A stretch of 64,000 nucleotides of DNA from contig NZ_BBXF01000004.1 in assembly GCF_001570585.1 (NCBI RefSeq), forward strand, positions 62,001-126,000, in the 5' to 3' direction. This document shows, one piece after another, positions 1 to 7,709 of the stretch. This DNA comes from Herbidospora daliensis (lineage in GTDB: Bacteria; Actinomycetota; Actinomycetes; Streptosporangiales; Streptosporangiaceae). The notes under the pieces were generated by a model, which did not search any database, was not told where the DNA came from, and saw nothing but the letters and a program-made list of their open reading frames with translations. A program made the position numbers and the translations under genes. The number at the start of each line of letters is the position of its first letter. Position 1 is the first letter of the stretch.

Positions 1-58
1 GGAGCGGGCCACCGGCCTCGTTCTCCGGCAGTCCGAGGCGGTGCCGGATGGACGTTAG
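1..58 (+). CDS. 3' end of an upstream phage gene (partial)
   Basis: An open frame enters from the left edge and stops at TAG 56-58, giving a tail that ends LVLRQSEAVPDGR. It overlaps the start of the next gene by 11 bases, the usual packing of late phage genes. By position, just before the neck and tail-completion genes, it would be a head-tail connector or stopper. That is inference from gene order; only about 18 residues are visible. Confidence 0.45.
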   Translation, partial: ERATGLVLRQSEAVPDGR

Positions 59-434
59 GTTTCACGTCGAGATCAGCGGCCCCGCGTTCGACGGCCGCGC
101 CCGCCAGGCCGTCCACGACTTCCTGCGCGCCGCCGAATGGGACGTCGCCCAGCAGGGCGAGACCGAGGTCCACCGCGAGCTCGACGCCAACCTGCGCAAC
201 CCCACTGGCAACTACCAGGACCACGTCACGACCGAGCGCGGCGGCGGCGGAGTCATGGTCTGGGACCAGGACATCATCTACAGCTTCTGGCTGGAGGGCG
301 TGCCCGAACGCCGCGACCGGCGGCACCAGTTCCCCGGCTACCACAGCTTCCGCGACGCCGCCGTCGCCCTCGACCGCGTCGCCGGACCGATCGCCGAGCG
401 CACCCTCGTGCCCTACCTGGCGAGGATGCAATGA
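48..434 (+). CDS. phage neck / tail-completion protein (HK97 gp10-like position)
   Basis: This 128-residue protein opens the visible tail module. Its length, acidic-aromatic composition and place directly before a second completion protein and the tail-tube genes fit the HK97 gp10-like or minor-capsid/tail-completion class, which joins the tail to the neck. I see no diagnostic motif, so the role rests on synteny. The ATG at 48 overlaps the preceding stop, and its own TGA overlaps the ATG of the next gene (431), suggesting translational coupling. A different small neck protein is the main alternative. Confidence 0.6.
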   Translation: MDVRFHVEISGPAFDGRARQAVHDFLRAAEWDVAQQGETEVHRELDANLRNPTGNYQDHVTTERGGGGVMVWDQDIIYSFWLEGVPERRDRRHQFPGYHSFRDAAVALDRVAGPIAERTLVPYLARMQ

Positions 435-892
435 ACCTCGACATCAAGGCCGCACGCCAGGTCATCCTCGACCACGCCGCCCAATCCGGCCTATACGACG
501 GCGTCCTCGGCCACGAACCCATCAGCGCGCCACGCACAGGGCTGACGATCGGCGTGTGGGCGCACCACATCAAGCCCATCGCCAAGGCCTCCGGCCTCAA
601 CGTGACCTCGGCGCGGGTGCTGATGTTCGCGCGGATCTACACCTCAACGATCCAAGCCCCGGCCGATGACATCGACCTGCTCGTCGGCAACGCGTGCGCC
701 GACCTGATCGGCCGCCTGACGGGCGACTACAACCTCGGCGGCACGGTGTCGAACATCGACCTTCTGGCCGCGCACGGCATCGCGATGGAGTCCGAGCTGG
801 GCTATCTCCCGCAGCCGAACGGCGAGAAGTCGCGGATCGCCTCGATCGTCATCCCGCTGGTTTTCAACGACGTGTGGACACAGGAGGCCTGA
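431..892 (+). CDS. probable tail terminator / tail-completion protein
   Basis: A 153-residue protein starting at ATG 431, which overlaps the previous stop. A longer frame opens upstream but is only the out-of-frame image of the previous gene. The protein mixes helices with a C-terminal beta region (IVIPLVFNDVW), as in small tail-terminator proteins that cap the growing tail tube. In siphoviruses this gene normally precedes the major tail protein, which is what is seen here. No catalytic motif is present, and the assignment is by order and size. Confidence 0.5.
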   Translation: MNLDIKAARQVILDHAAQSGLYDGVLGHEPISAPRTGLTIGVWAHHIKPIAKASGLNVTSARVLMFARIYTSTIQAPADDIDLLVGNACADLIGRLTGDYNLGGTVSNIDLLAAHGIAMESELGYLPQPNGEKSRIASIVIPLVFNDVWTQEA

Positions 893-893
893 C

Positions 894-1640
894 GTGGGCA
901 AGCAGAGCGGCCTCGGCGACAACCTTTACGTCAGCGGCTACAACTACAGCGGCGACATCGGCTCCATCGGCCGCATCGGCGGCGGCCCGACGCCCCTCAT
1001 CGTGACCGGCATCGACAAGTCCGGCCAGGAGCGCATCGGCGGCCTGATCGACGGCGCGATCGAGTACAACGGGTTCTTCAACCCCGACGAGGGCCGCGCC
1101 CACGAGCGCCTGTCCCTGCTGCCGACCGGCAACCAGCTCCTCTCTTACTGCCGAGGCACCGGCCTCGGTAGCCCCGGCGCCGGGCTTGTCGCCAAGCAGG
1201 TCAACTATGACCCGACGCGCGGGCAGGATGGCTCGATCACGTTCGCCATCTCCGCGCAGTCGGCCGGCGGGTGGGGCCTGGAGTGGGGTCGGCAAGGCAC
1301 GGCGGGCGTCCGGTCGGACACGACGGCGACGAACGGCGCGAGCATCGACGACAGCGCCTCATCCGCTCACGGACTGTCCGCCTACCTGCACGTCTTCTCC
1401 TTCACCGGGACGTCGGTCACGGTGAAGCTGCAACAGTCCTCCGACAACGGCGGCGCCGACGCGTGGACTGACGTCGTCGGCGGCGGGTTCACCGCGGCGA
1501 CCGGCGTCACGTCGCAGCGGATCGCCACAGCGAACGATCTGGCGGTGGAGCGCTATCTGCGGGTCGTCACGACCGGGACGTTCTCGGCCGTCACGTTCGC
1601 CGTCCTGATCTGCCGTAACGAGATCGAACCGGGGTTCTGA
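894..1640 (+). CDS. major tail (tube) protein, long form with extra C-terminal domain
   Basis: A 248-residue protein from GTG 894. Its first ~145 residues carry the same pattern as the smaller tail-tube candidate at 2066-2476: VTGIDKSGQERI, an NGFFN block, and an R-x-x-DGS block followed by a WG motif. Residues ~145-248 are Ser/Thr/Val-rich and beta-like, resembling the surface decoration domain fused to many siphovirus tail-tube subunits. Position between terminator and tape measure genes fits. The likely role is the polymer forming the tail tube. It is unusual that a second homologous tube gene follows two genes later. Confidence 0.6.
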   Translation: MGKQSGLGDNLYVSGYNYSGDIGSIGRIGGGPTPLIVTGIDKSGQERIGGLIDGAIEYNGFFNPDEGRAHERLSLLPTGNQLLSYCRGTGLGSPGAGLVAKQVNYDPTRGQDGSITFAISAQSAGGWGLEWGRQGTAGVRSDTTATNGASIDDSASSAHGLSAYLHVFSFTGTSVTVKLQQSSDNGGADAWTDVVGGGFTAATGVTSQRIATANDLAVERYLRVVTTGTFSAVTFAVLICRNEIEPGF

Positions 1641-2050
1641 TGCGCCAGGGTCTGCCACCTCGGGCCTACCAGACGTTCGGCATCGCGGCGCCCGCCGACC
1701 GGCTGGTCAAAGCCGCGTGTCCGCAGGTCGGCTGTGTGGCGTGGCGAAAGGGCTGGGAGTCCGTCATCGACGAGAAGACGGCCCTCGGTGCCTCACAGGC
1801 GGCATGGATCAGGACCTACTCAGCCCGGACCTTCCGCGAGTCCCGGGCGGCGGGGTTGACGGTGTTCCGGTTCGAGCCCGGCCAGCGGTGCTTCGCCGAC
1901 CATCACACCCGGCCGGAGATCTACTTCGTCCGCCCCGGCGACCTCACCACAGCGCTCGGCCAGCCGCGGCGGCATTCGCGGCCGGCTGACTGGGTCGAGG
2001 ACTTCGGGCTGAACCAGCAGCGACTCCGTGACGCCCAGGCGCGCGGCTAA
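1640..2050 (+). CDS. conserved-looking phage tail-module protein, unknown function
   Basis: This 136-residue basic protein starts at an ATG sharing its first base with the previous stop. It has three Cys (two in ACPQVGC near residues 27-32) and a segment reading FEPGQRCFADHHTRPEIYFVRPGD. That Cys/His cluster could bind metal, but no family is recognised. It lies between two homologous tail-tube genes, so it may act in tube assembly or be a small head-tail accessory. This is position only. Confidence 0.6.
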   Translation: MRQGLPPRAYQTFGIAAPADRLVKAACPQVGCVAWRKGWESVIDEKTALGASQAAWIRTYSARTFRESRAAGLTVFRFEPGQRCFADHHTRPEIYFVRPGDLTTALGQPRRHSRPADWVEDFGLNQQRLRDAQARG

Positions 2051-2065
2051 CGAAAGGAGCGGCTC

Positions 2066-2476
2066 ATGAAAGAGTCCGGGTTGGGGTGGACCACGCTTTC
2101 TGTCGACGACAGCGGCGGCTCCGCCAAGGACATCCGCAACGACATCACGAACTTCCAGTTGGCGACCCCGCGCGCCGTCCAGGACGTGACGGGTCTGGAC
2201 AAGAGCGCGATGGAGCGACTCCTCCTGCTGGCCGACTTCTCGATCACGCTGAACGGCGTCTTCAACGACGAGGCCGACAAGAGCCACGCGGTGCTGCGGA
2301 CCGTCCCGTCGACGACCGCGCACCGGAGCGTGTCGATCGGCGTGTCCGGGCAGACGCTCGCGGCCGAGTGCCTGTTCACGGACTACTCGCTGAACCGCGG
2401 CGCGGACGGGTCGCTCGTCTGGACCGCGCCGGGCGTGCTGGCGGACGGCGCTGTGCCGACGTGGGGCGCTTCCTGA
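2066..2476 (+). CDS. second tail tube protein, short form
   Basis: A 136-residue protein with GAAAGGAGC as ribosome site just before ATG 2066. It shares a colinear pattern with residues ~35-140 of the product of 894-1640: VTGLDKSAMERL versus VTGIDKSGQERI, an NG-x-FN block, an RG-x-DGS block and a P-x-WG ending. Here it ends at the core domain and lacks the long C-terminal extension. Directly before the chaperone pair and tape measure is the classical place of the major tail protein, so this copy may be the true tube subunit and the long one a variant. Confidence 0.6.
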   Translation: MKESGLGWTTLSVDDSGGSAKDIRNDITNFQLATPRAVQDVTGLDKSAMERLLLLADFSITLNGVFNDEADKSHAVLRTVPSTTAHRSVSIGVSGQTLAAECLFTDYSLNRGADGSLVWTAPGVLADGAVPTWGAS

Positions 2477-2853
2477 TGGGATTTCAGCGCGCCGCGACGG
2501 TCACCGTCGCCTTCCCGCCCGAGCATGAGCTGCACGGCTTCGAGGCCGTCTGCAAGCGCATCTCGACGGGCTACTACCTCGACAAGCCCAAGGCAACGGA
2601 GCGGCCCTACCTCCAGGAAGCGCTTGAGGAGCTGACCTCGGCGCTCGTCTCGTGGAACTACGAGGACGAGAAGGGCAAGGCGGTCCCGGCCACGGCTGCG
2701 GGCCTGCGCCGTCTGGACATCGCTGCGACGAAGGCGCTGTACAAGGCGTGGCTGGACGAGGTGGCGGAGGTGAAGGCCCCTTTGTCGCCGAGCTCGCCGC
2801 GTGGCGGGCCGCCCTCGATCGATCCGGGGTCGATCCCCATGACCCCGCTGTAG
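2476..2853 (+). CDS. tail assembly chaperone, short (G-like) product
   Basis: The 125-residue 0-frame product starts at ATG 2476, overlapping the preceding TGA by one base. It is alpha-helical and charged, as usual for lambda gpG-like chaperones that hold the tape measure protein during tail assembly. The sequence CCCTTTG at 2778-2784, aligned as C-CCT-TTG in this frame, lets ribosomes slip back one base into the following frame. The short form is what non-shifting ribosomes make: after the slip site it runs through a Pro/Ser-rich tail and stops at 2853. Confidence 0.8.
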   Translation: MGFQRAATVTVAFPPEHELHGFEAVCKRISTGYYLDKPKATERPYLQEALEELTSALVSWNYEDEKGKAVPATAAGLRRLDIAATKALYKAWLDEVAEVKAPLSPSSPRGGPPSIDPGSIPMTPL

Positions 2854-3020
2854 CCGTCCCCCGGGAGCTGGCCGACGCCCGCTGGGTGCTCGCCAGATGC
2901 CGGGAGTTCGGGGTGCTGCCGTCGCAGCTCCTCGACGAGGACGCCGGCCTGATGCAGCTGCTCGCGATTGAAGAACTCGGCGGAGGCCCTGCCCCCGCCC
3001 CCGCGCCGCGTAGGAGGTGA
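2476..3020 (+). CDS. tail assembly chaperone, frameshifted (G-T) fusion product
   Basis: Ribosomes that shift -1 at 2778-2784 continue in the next frame as PFVAELAAWRAALDRSG and end at TGA 3018-3020, giving about 181 residues. The second frame has no convincing start of its own and its protein-like part begins exactly at the slip site. This is the conserved G/G-T arrangement of siphovirus tail chaperones (established for lambda and most tailed phages). The extension ends with a Pro/Ala run and overlaps the tape measure start region. The coordinates span both frames; the join is at about base 2784. Confidence 0.8.
2778..2784 (+). promoter_or_regulatory. -1 programmed ribosomal frameshift slip site CCCTTTG
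   Basis: The heptamer fits the X-XXY-YYZ rule in the frame of the chaperone gene (codons GCC CCT TTG). Slipping one base back re-pairs as CCC TTT. It lies where the protein-like signal passes from the first to the second frame, directly before the tape measure gene, which is the standard place for this element. Confidence 0.8.
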
Positions 3021-3022
3021 CC

Positions 3023-5803
3023 GTGTCGAACGAGGTCCGCATCGTCGCGATCGGCGACGATAAGACCGACCGGCTGTGGTCGTCGCTGGAGGGGCGGGCC
3101 CAGACCTTCAAGCGGTCGATGGAGCAGACGTCGACGTCGGTGTCGCAGTCGACGGGCCGGATGAAGTCCTCGTCGGAGCGGGACGTCGGCGCCGTCGGCG
3201 ACTCGTTCCGCAAGGGTGGGGATGAGGCCGAGCGGTTCGCGGCCCGGGTCGACGGCGCGGGGTCGGCACTGGAGCGTTCGCTGGCCCGGCTGAAGTCGGC
3301 GCACACGTTCACGTTCGACGCGGACACCTCGGCGTTCGACGGCCTCGCTGAGTCGGCCGAGCGGGCCGGTGACGAGGCGGGCGAGCGGTTCACGACGGCG
3401 GCTGAGGGCCGGATTCGCGACTCGCGGGGCCGGTTCGTGGGCGCGGGGAAGGACATCGGCGACAGCCTGTGGGACGGCCTCGGGTCGGGCGGGTCGGGCG
3501 GCGGCCCCGACAGGTTGATCGACATGTGGTCGGGGGCGTTCGACCGGCTTGAGGTTGACGCGGGGATGGCTGGTGCTGGCGCGGGTGCGGCGATCGGGGC
3601 GGGGATTCTGCTGGCGGGGCCGATCGGTCAGGTCGCGGCCTCGACGATCGTGCTCGGTTTCGGTGCTGGGCTGGCGCAGCTGGGTGCGACGAGCGCGCTC
3701 AAGAGCGAGGAGGTCAAGGGCCAGTGGCGTGACCTGGGCGACCATTTGTCGGATGAGCTGGCGGATATCGATGGGCCGTTCGAGGAGGCGATGTCGCGGC
3801 TGCCGGCGCATGCTGAGCGGGCGTTCGCCAGCCTGAAGCCGGAGCTTGAGTCGTCTTTTGCGACTCTGGGTCCGGCGGTCGAACGGTTCGCGAAGAGCTG
3901 GATGGACGCCATCGGCGACATGGATCTCACGCCGTTGTCCGATGGCGCTGCTGCGGTCATGGATGCTCTGGGCGACCGGGGCGATGAGATTTTCGGGAAC
4001 TTGAACGACGGCCTGAATTCTCTGGGGCAGACGGCGCGGGATCACGCGCAGGACTTCGCGTCGATCTTCGAGGGGATGACGAAGGGCTTCTCCTGGACCA
4101 CTGAGGCGATGGGCGGCTTGGCCGACACCTGGGACGAGGTCATGGGGGACGTCGAGGATCTCGGCAACGCCTGGGCGTCCGGGTGGGGTATGGCCGAGGA
4201 GAGCACCGAGCGTTTCATGGCCGACCTCGACAACTCCGGCGCGGAGATGCAGGCGGCGGCGAGTAAGGCCGCTGAGCTGGCGATCGGCTACGGGCTGGTG
4301 GCGACGGGCGCTGACGCGCTGTCGGACTCGATCGAGAACGTGACGGCGGCGTTCAAGGAGCATTACGACCCGGCGGCGAAGGCGTTGGAGGCGTCGATCA
4401 AGTGGAAGGAGGCCCAGGCCGAGCTCGCGGAGGACATGAAGGAAGGCAACATGTCCTTGCTGGAGCGGGAGCAGGCGCTGCTCAGCCAGAACAACATCTT
4501 GAGGGAGATGGCGCTCGCGGAGTCGACGTTGTCGGAGTCGACCGAGGAGACCAGCCGGACGTTCGAGGATCAGCTGCCCAAGCTGGTGGAGCTGGCGCGG
4601 GGCAGCGAGGAGGGCCGGAACCTCATCCTGGGCCTGGCCCAGTCGCTGGGGGTTGAACTCGTCGCGGGGGCGAACGACTCGTTTATCGCGATCGACGAGA
4701 TGGGTAAGGCCATCCAGATCCTGCCCGACGGCAAGACCGTCAAGGTGCTGGGCGACATTGACCAGCTGAAGGACCGTCTGGCGGACGCGCGGGCCCGGTT
4801 GGATGATCCGAACCTCACCAAAGAGCGCCGCGCGAAGATCAACGCCGAGATCAAGGCCCTCGAAGCGGCCGTCGCGGCGGCTCAGCGTGCGCTGGACTCG
4901 CTGCGGGACAAGACGGTGACGGTCACCGTCCGGCAGGTGCGGGCCGACATCAACACCTCACACGGCGGCGGCTATCCGCTGGCGCACGGCGGCAATGTGC
5001 CGGCGTACGCCGATGGGGGGAATACGCGGGCGTCGCTCGCCCGGCCGAGTAGCGCGCTGGCGCTGGTCGGTGAGGCGGGCCCGGAGCTGGTGCGGTTGCC
5101 GTACGGGTCGACGGTGATTCCGGCAGGCCAGACGCAGCAGATGCTCAGCGAGGGCGACGGGATCATCCGGGGTTTCTCGTCGGGCGGTAACAGCGGTTCG
5201 GGTGTGCCGTCGACGTGGGGGAATCCGGGCTATGGCGCGTATGTGCCGACGCCGCCTCTGTGGGGGAATCCGGGGCCTGGGGTGCAGATCGGCGATGCGC
5301 TGGCGATCGACGAGTACGGGAACAGCGTGCCGCCGGGGACGGTGCCTCGGGTTGAGCTGAGTGTGGTGAAGCCGAACGACTACGCGGGTTCGAGCGGCGG
5401 TGGCGGCGGTGGCGGCTGGCCGGGCGGCGGTTCGGGTGGCGGCGGGGGTGTGGATCCGTCGACGCCGTCGGTCGGCTTCGAGGACACCAACACCCTGCTG
5501 ATCCCTCGTAACCGGCCGGATGGGAAGGCGGCGCCGCAGCTGCCGGTGCTGGGCCCGAATGGTCAGCCGGTTGAGGATCCGTGGGGGTTCGTGGGGGCGT
5601 ACGCGTATCCGGGGATGGGCGGCAGCTCCGGCGGCGGCGGTGGGGGCGGCGGTTGGGGTGGTGGCGGCGGTACGGGTGGCGGCAATGCGGTGGGGCTGAC
5701 GATCAACGTGTACGTGCAGGGGAGCATCCGGGCTGAGCGTGACCTGGTCGGGGTCATCAGGAACGAGATCGTGCGTGGCGGGTTCGGAGGGGTGTTGCAG
5801 TGA
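3023..5803 (+). CDS. tape measure protein
   Basis: This protein of about 926 residues sets tail length and is ejected with the DNA. AGGAGG at 3012-3017 is ideally spaced for GTG 3023; an in-frame GTG at 3017 overlaps that site and is less likely. Features are a long helical N-terminus, a hydrophobic Gly/Ala-rich segment around residues 180-215 (membrane-inserting type), further helical stretches, then LVGEAGPELVRLPYG near residue 680, a motif common in tape measure C-terminal parts. Long Gly-rich linkers follow. At roughly 0.15 nm per residue the tail would be about 140 nm (rule of thumb). Confidence 0.92.
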   Translation: MSNEVRIVAIGDDKTDRLWSSLEGRAQTFKRSMEQTSTSVSQSTGRMKSSSERDVGAVGDSFRKGGDEAERFAARVDGAGSALERSLARLKSAHTFTFDADTSAFDGLAESAERAGDEAGERFTTAAEGRIRDSRGRFVGAGKDIGDSLWDGLGSGGSGGGPDRLIDMWSGAFDRLEVDAGMAGAGAGAAIGAGILLAGPIGQVAASTIVLGFGAGLAQLGATSALKSEEVKGQWRDLGDHLSDELADIDGPFEEAMSRLPAHAERAFASLKPELESSFATLGPAVERFAKSWMDAIGDMDLTPLSDGAAAVMDALGDRGDEIFGNLNDGLNSLGQTARDHAQDFASIFEGMTKGFSWTTEAMGGLADTWDEVMGDVEDLGNAWASGWGMAEESTERFMADLDNSGAEMQAAASKAAELAIGYGLVATGADALSDSIENVTAAFKEHYDPAAKALEASIKWKEAQAELAEDMKEGNMSLLEREQALLSQNNILREMALAESTLSESTEETSRTFEDQLPKLVELARGSEEGRNLILGLAQSLGVELVAGANDSFIAIDEMGKAIQILPDGKTVKVLGDIDQLKDRLADARARLDDPNLTKERRAKINAEIKALEAAVAAAQRALDSLRDKTVTVTVRQVRADINTSHGGGYPLAHGGNVPAYADGGNTRASLARPSSALALVGEAGPELVRLPYGSTVIPAGQTQQMLSEGDGIIRGFSSGGNSGSGVPSTWGNPGYGAYVPTPPLWGNPGPGVQIGDALAIDEYGNSVPPGTVPRVELSVVKPNDYAGSSGGGGGGGWPGGGSGGGGGVDPSTPSVGFEDTNTLLIPRNRPDGKAAPQLPVLGPNGQPVEDPWGFVGAYAYPGMGGSSGGGGGGGGWGGGGGTGGGNAVGLTINVYVQGSIRAERDLVGVIRNEIVRGGFGGVLQ

Positions 5804-6219
5804 CGATCGTCATCGTCAACCAGGGCGAAGAGGACATGATCGACGCCCTGGCGGCCGTGAATTACACGGTCCACCTGTTCACGAACGACGCGGCGGCCGG
5901 GCTGACGCAGTCGCAGATCGACGCGTTGGATGAGTCGGATTTCACTGAGGCGACGTTCACCGGGTACAGCGCGAAGGCGTTGACGGGCGGGTCGTGGACG
6001 ACGACGCCGGGGAATCCGGCCGCCGCCTCTTACTCGACGCAGAACTTCCCGCGCACGGCGACGGGCGCTCCGGAGACGGTCTACGGCTACTACGTGACCC
6101 GTACGTCGGGCGGCCGGTTGCAGTGGTTCGAGTACCTCAACAACCCGGTTGGGATCGAGTTCGACGGCGAGTACATCCAGGTCACGCCCAGGTTCACCCT
6201 CCGCGACGAGGAAGACTGA
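5800..6219 (+). CDS. minor tail protein
   Basis: A 139-residue acidic protein starting at GTG 5800, which overlaps the tape measure stop. It has a beta-rich, aromatic C-terminal half (YGYYVTR, LQWFEYLNNPVGIEF, YIQVTPRFTL) of the kind found in small virion proteins of actinophage tail tips. It is the first gene after the tape measure, where distal tail components sit. No enzymatic motif is visible. It overlaps the next gene by one base (TGATG). Confidence 0.6.
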   Translation: MTIVIVNQGEEDMIDALAAVNYTVHLFTNDAAAGLTQSQIDALDESDFTEATFTGYSAKALTGGSWTTTPGNPAAASYSTQNFPRTATGAPETVYGYYVTRTSGGRLQWFEYLNNPVGIEFDGEYIQVTPRFTLRDEED

Positions 6220-7214
6220 TGCGCGCCGGGCGCGCCGCAGAGGTGCTGGAGGCCACGAGGTCGGCATGGCGGCGGGACCGTCGTGAACGCCTGGCCCGGC
6301 CGCTGGGTGGCGGGCATCTGGTGGTGGACCGCGAGCCTGAGCTGATCTACGGGCCGGGCGGTGACGTGGTCGGCGTGGACGCGTGGGTGCGTCAGTTCGA
6401 CCGTGCGGGGCGCGAGGTGCGGATCGACCCGCACCGGCGGATCGTCAACCCGCCGACCGTCCACGAGGGCGCACAGGACCCGGCTGAGGCGTTCTATCGG
6501 GTGGTCGAGGACAGCGTGGTCGGCACCCCGAACGCGCGCGGGTGGCGGACGCGCGGCACCGTCACGACGGTGTTCGCCGACACCGGCGACGGCACCATCG
6601 ACTCCAGCAACGCCACCTACTCCACCGCCCGCTCCGGGAGCAACCTCGCCGCGACGACCAGCAACACCGACCTGTTCATCGGCCAAGGCGAATTCGGCGG
6701 CGAGTACTACATCTCGGAGGGCTTCCTCAGTTTCGACACCTCCGCGATCCCCGACACGGACAACGTCACCGCCATCGCGCTCGCGCTGTGGCAGCTCTCC
6801 GACGAGTCGACCACCGACTTCACGTTGGAGGCCCGCCAGTCGGCGTGGACGTCCGGCGGGCTGACGACGGCCGACTGGGTGGCCGGAGCCTCGCTCGGCA
6901 GCCTGACCCTGCTGGCGTCGATCAACACCTCCGGCATCGGCGCGGACGGCGCGTACAAGACGCTCACCAGCGAGACCGCGCTCCTGTCCGCGACGAACCT
7001 GAAGACGGGCACGGTCGCGATGCTGCTGTGCTCCTCGCGGCATCGCGGCAACAACACGCCGTCGGCGGGCACGTCGGAGGCTATTGGGGTCGCGTCGGCG
7101 AACGACACGGGGACGACGCACGATCCGAAGCTGACGATCACTCACGCCGGGTCCAATGCGGTCCCGATGTTCACCTCTCGACCTGCACGCATCTGGAAAG
7201 GAAGGCCCCGCTGA
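6219..7214 (+). CDS. minor tail / tail-tip protein with beta-sandwich-like domain
   Basis: A 331-residue protein from ATG 6219, overlapping the previous stop. The first ~100 residues are basic and may anchor in the tail. From about residue 115 the sequence becomes Ser/Thr/Gly-rich and beta-like, with a block reading ISEGFLSFDTSAIPD followed by LALWQL, a pattern seen in secreted jelly-roll (DNRLRE-like) domains. I infer a surface-exposed, possibly glycan-binding tail component. It overlaps the next gene by one base (TGATG). Confidence 0.55.
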   Translation: MRAGRAAEVLEATRSAWRRDRRERLARPLGGGHLVVDREPELIYGPGGDVVGVDAWVRQFDRAGREVRIDPHRRIVNPPTVHEGAQDPAEAFYRVVEDSVVGTPNARGWRTRGTVTTVFADTGDGTIDSSNATYSTARSGSNLAATTSNTDLFIGQGEFGGEYYISEGFLSFDTSAIPDTDNVTAIALALWQLSDESTTDFTLEARQSAWTSGGLTTADWVAGASLGSLTLLASINTSGIGADGAYKTLTSETALLSATNLKTGTVAMLLCSSRHRGNNTPSAGTSEAIGVASANDTGTTHDPKLTITHAGSNAVPMFTSRPARIWKGRPR

Positions 7215-7696
7215 TGGGCATCTGGGCGATCCCGTGGACCGGAACCGTGACCGCCTCGGGCGGCAACGCCGACCTGTGGGAGGTCCTCCCCGGCGACGAC
7301 CTCCCGTGCAAGATCCTCGGTTTCCGGCTCGGGCAGATCTCCGAGGTCGGCGACGCGATGGAGGAGGGGCTGCGCGTCTCGATCCTGCGGATGCGCGCCA
7401 CCGTCACCTCCGGGTCGGGCGGCTCGGCGGGTGCGCCTGAGGACGTCTCCCGCAGCAACCAGACGCCGGGGTTCTCCTGCGAGACGAACAACGCCACCGT
7501 GGCCACCACCTCGGGTGACACCGAGGTCATCGACGAGCTCGGCTGGAACATCCGCAACAGCCCGTATGAGGTGTGGTTCCCCGATGACCGGCTCCAGCCC
7601 AAGGCCATCCAGGGCGAGGCGCTGCTGGTTCGTCTCCAGACCACGGCGGCCGACGACTTCACGTTCGCGGGCACCCTGTGGATCGACGAAGGCTGA
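7214..7696 (+). CDS. minor tail / virion protein, unknown function
   Basis: A 160-residue protein beginning MGIWAIPWTG, coupled to the previous gene by a TGATG overlap and preceded by GGAAAGGAAGG. It is beta-rich with two Cys (one in LPCKILGF, one in GFSCETN). Its length and place between two tail-tip genes suggest a capsid or tail fibre accessory. No family is recognised. Confidence 0.55.
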   Translation: MGIWAIPWTGTVTASGGNADLWEVLPGDDLPCKILGFRLGQISEVGDAMEEGLRVSILRMRATVTSGSGGSAGAPEDVSRSNQTPGFSCETNNATVATTSGDTEVIDELGWNIRNSPYEVWFPDDRLQPKAIQGEALLVRLQTTAADDFTFAGTLWIDEG

Positions 7697-7709
7697 GCTG
7701 AGCTGACCG

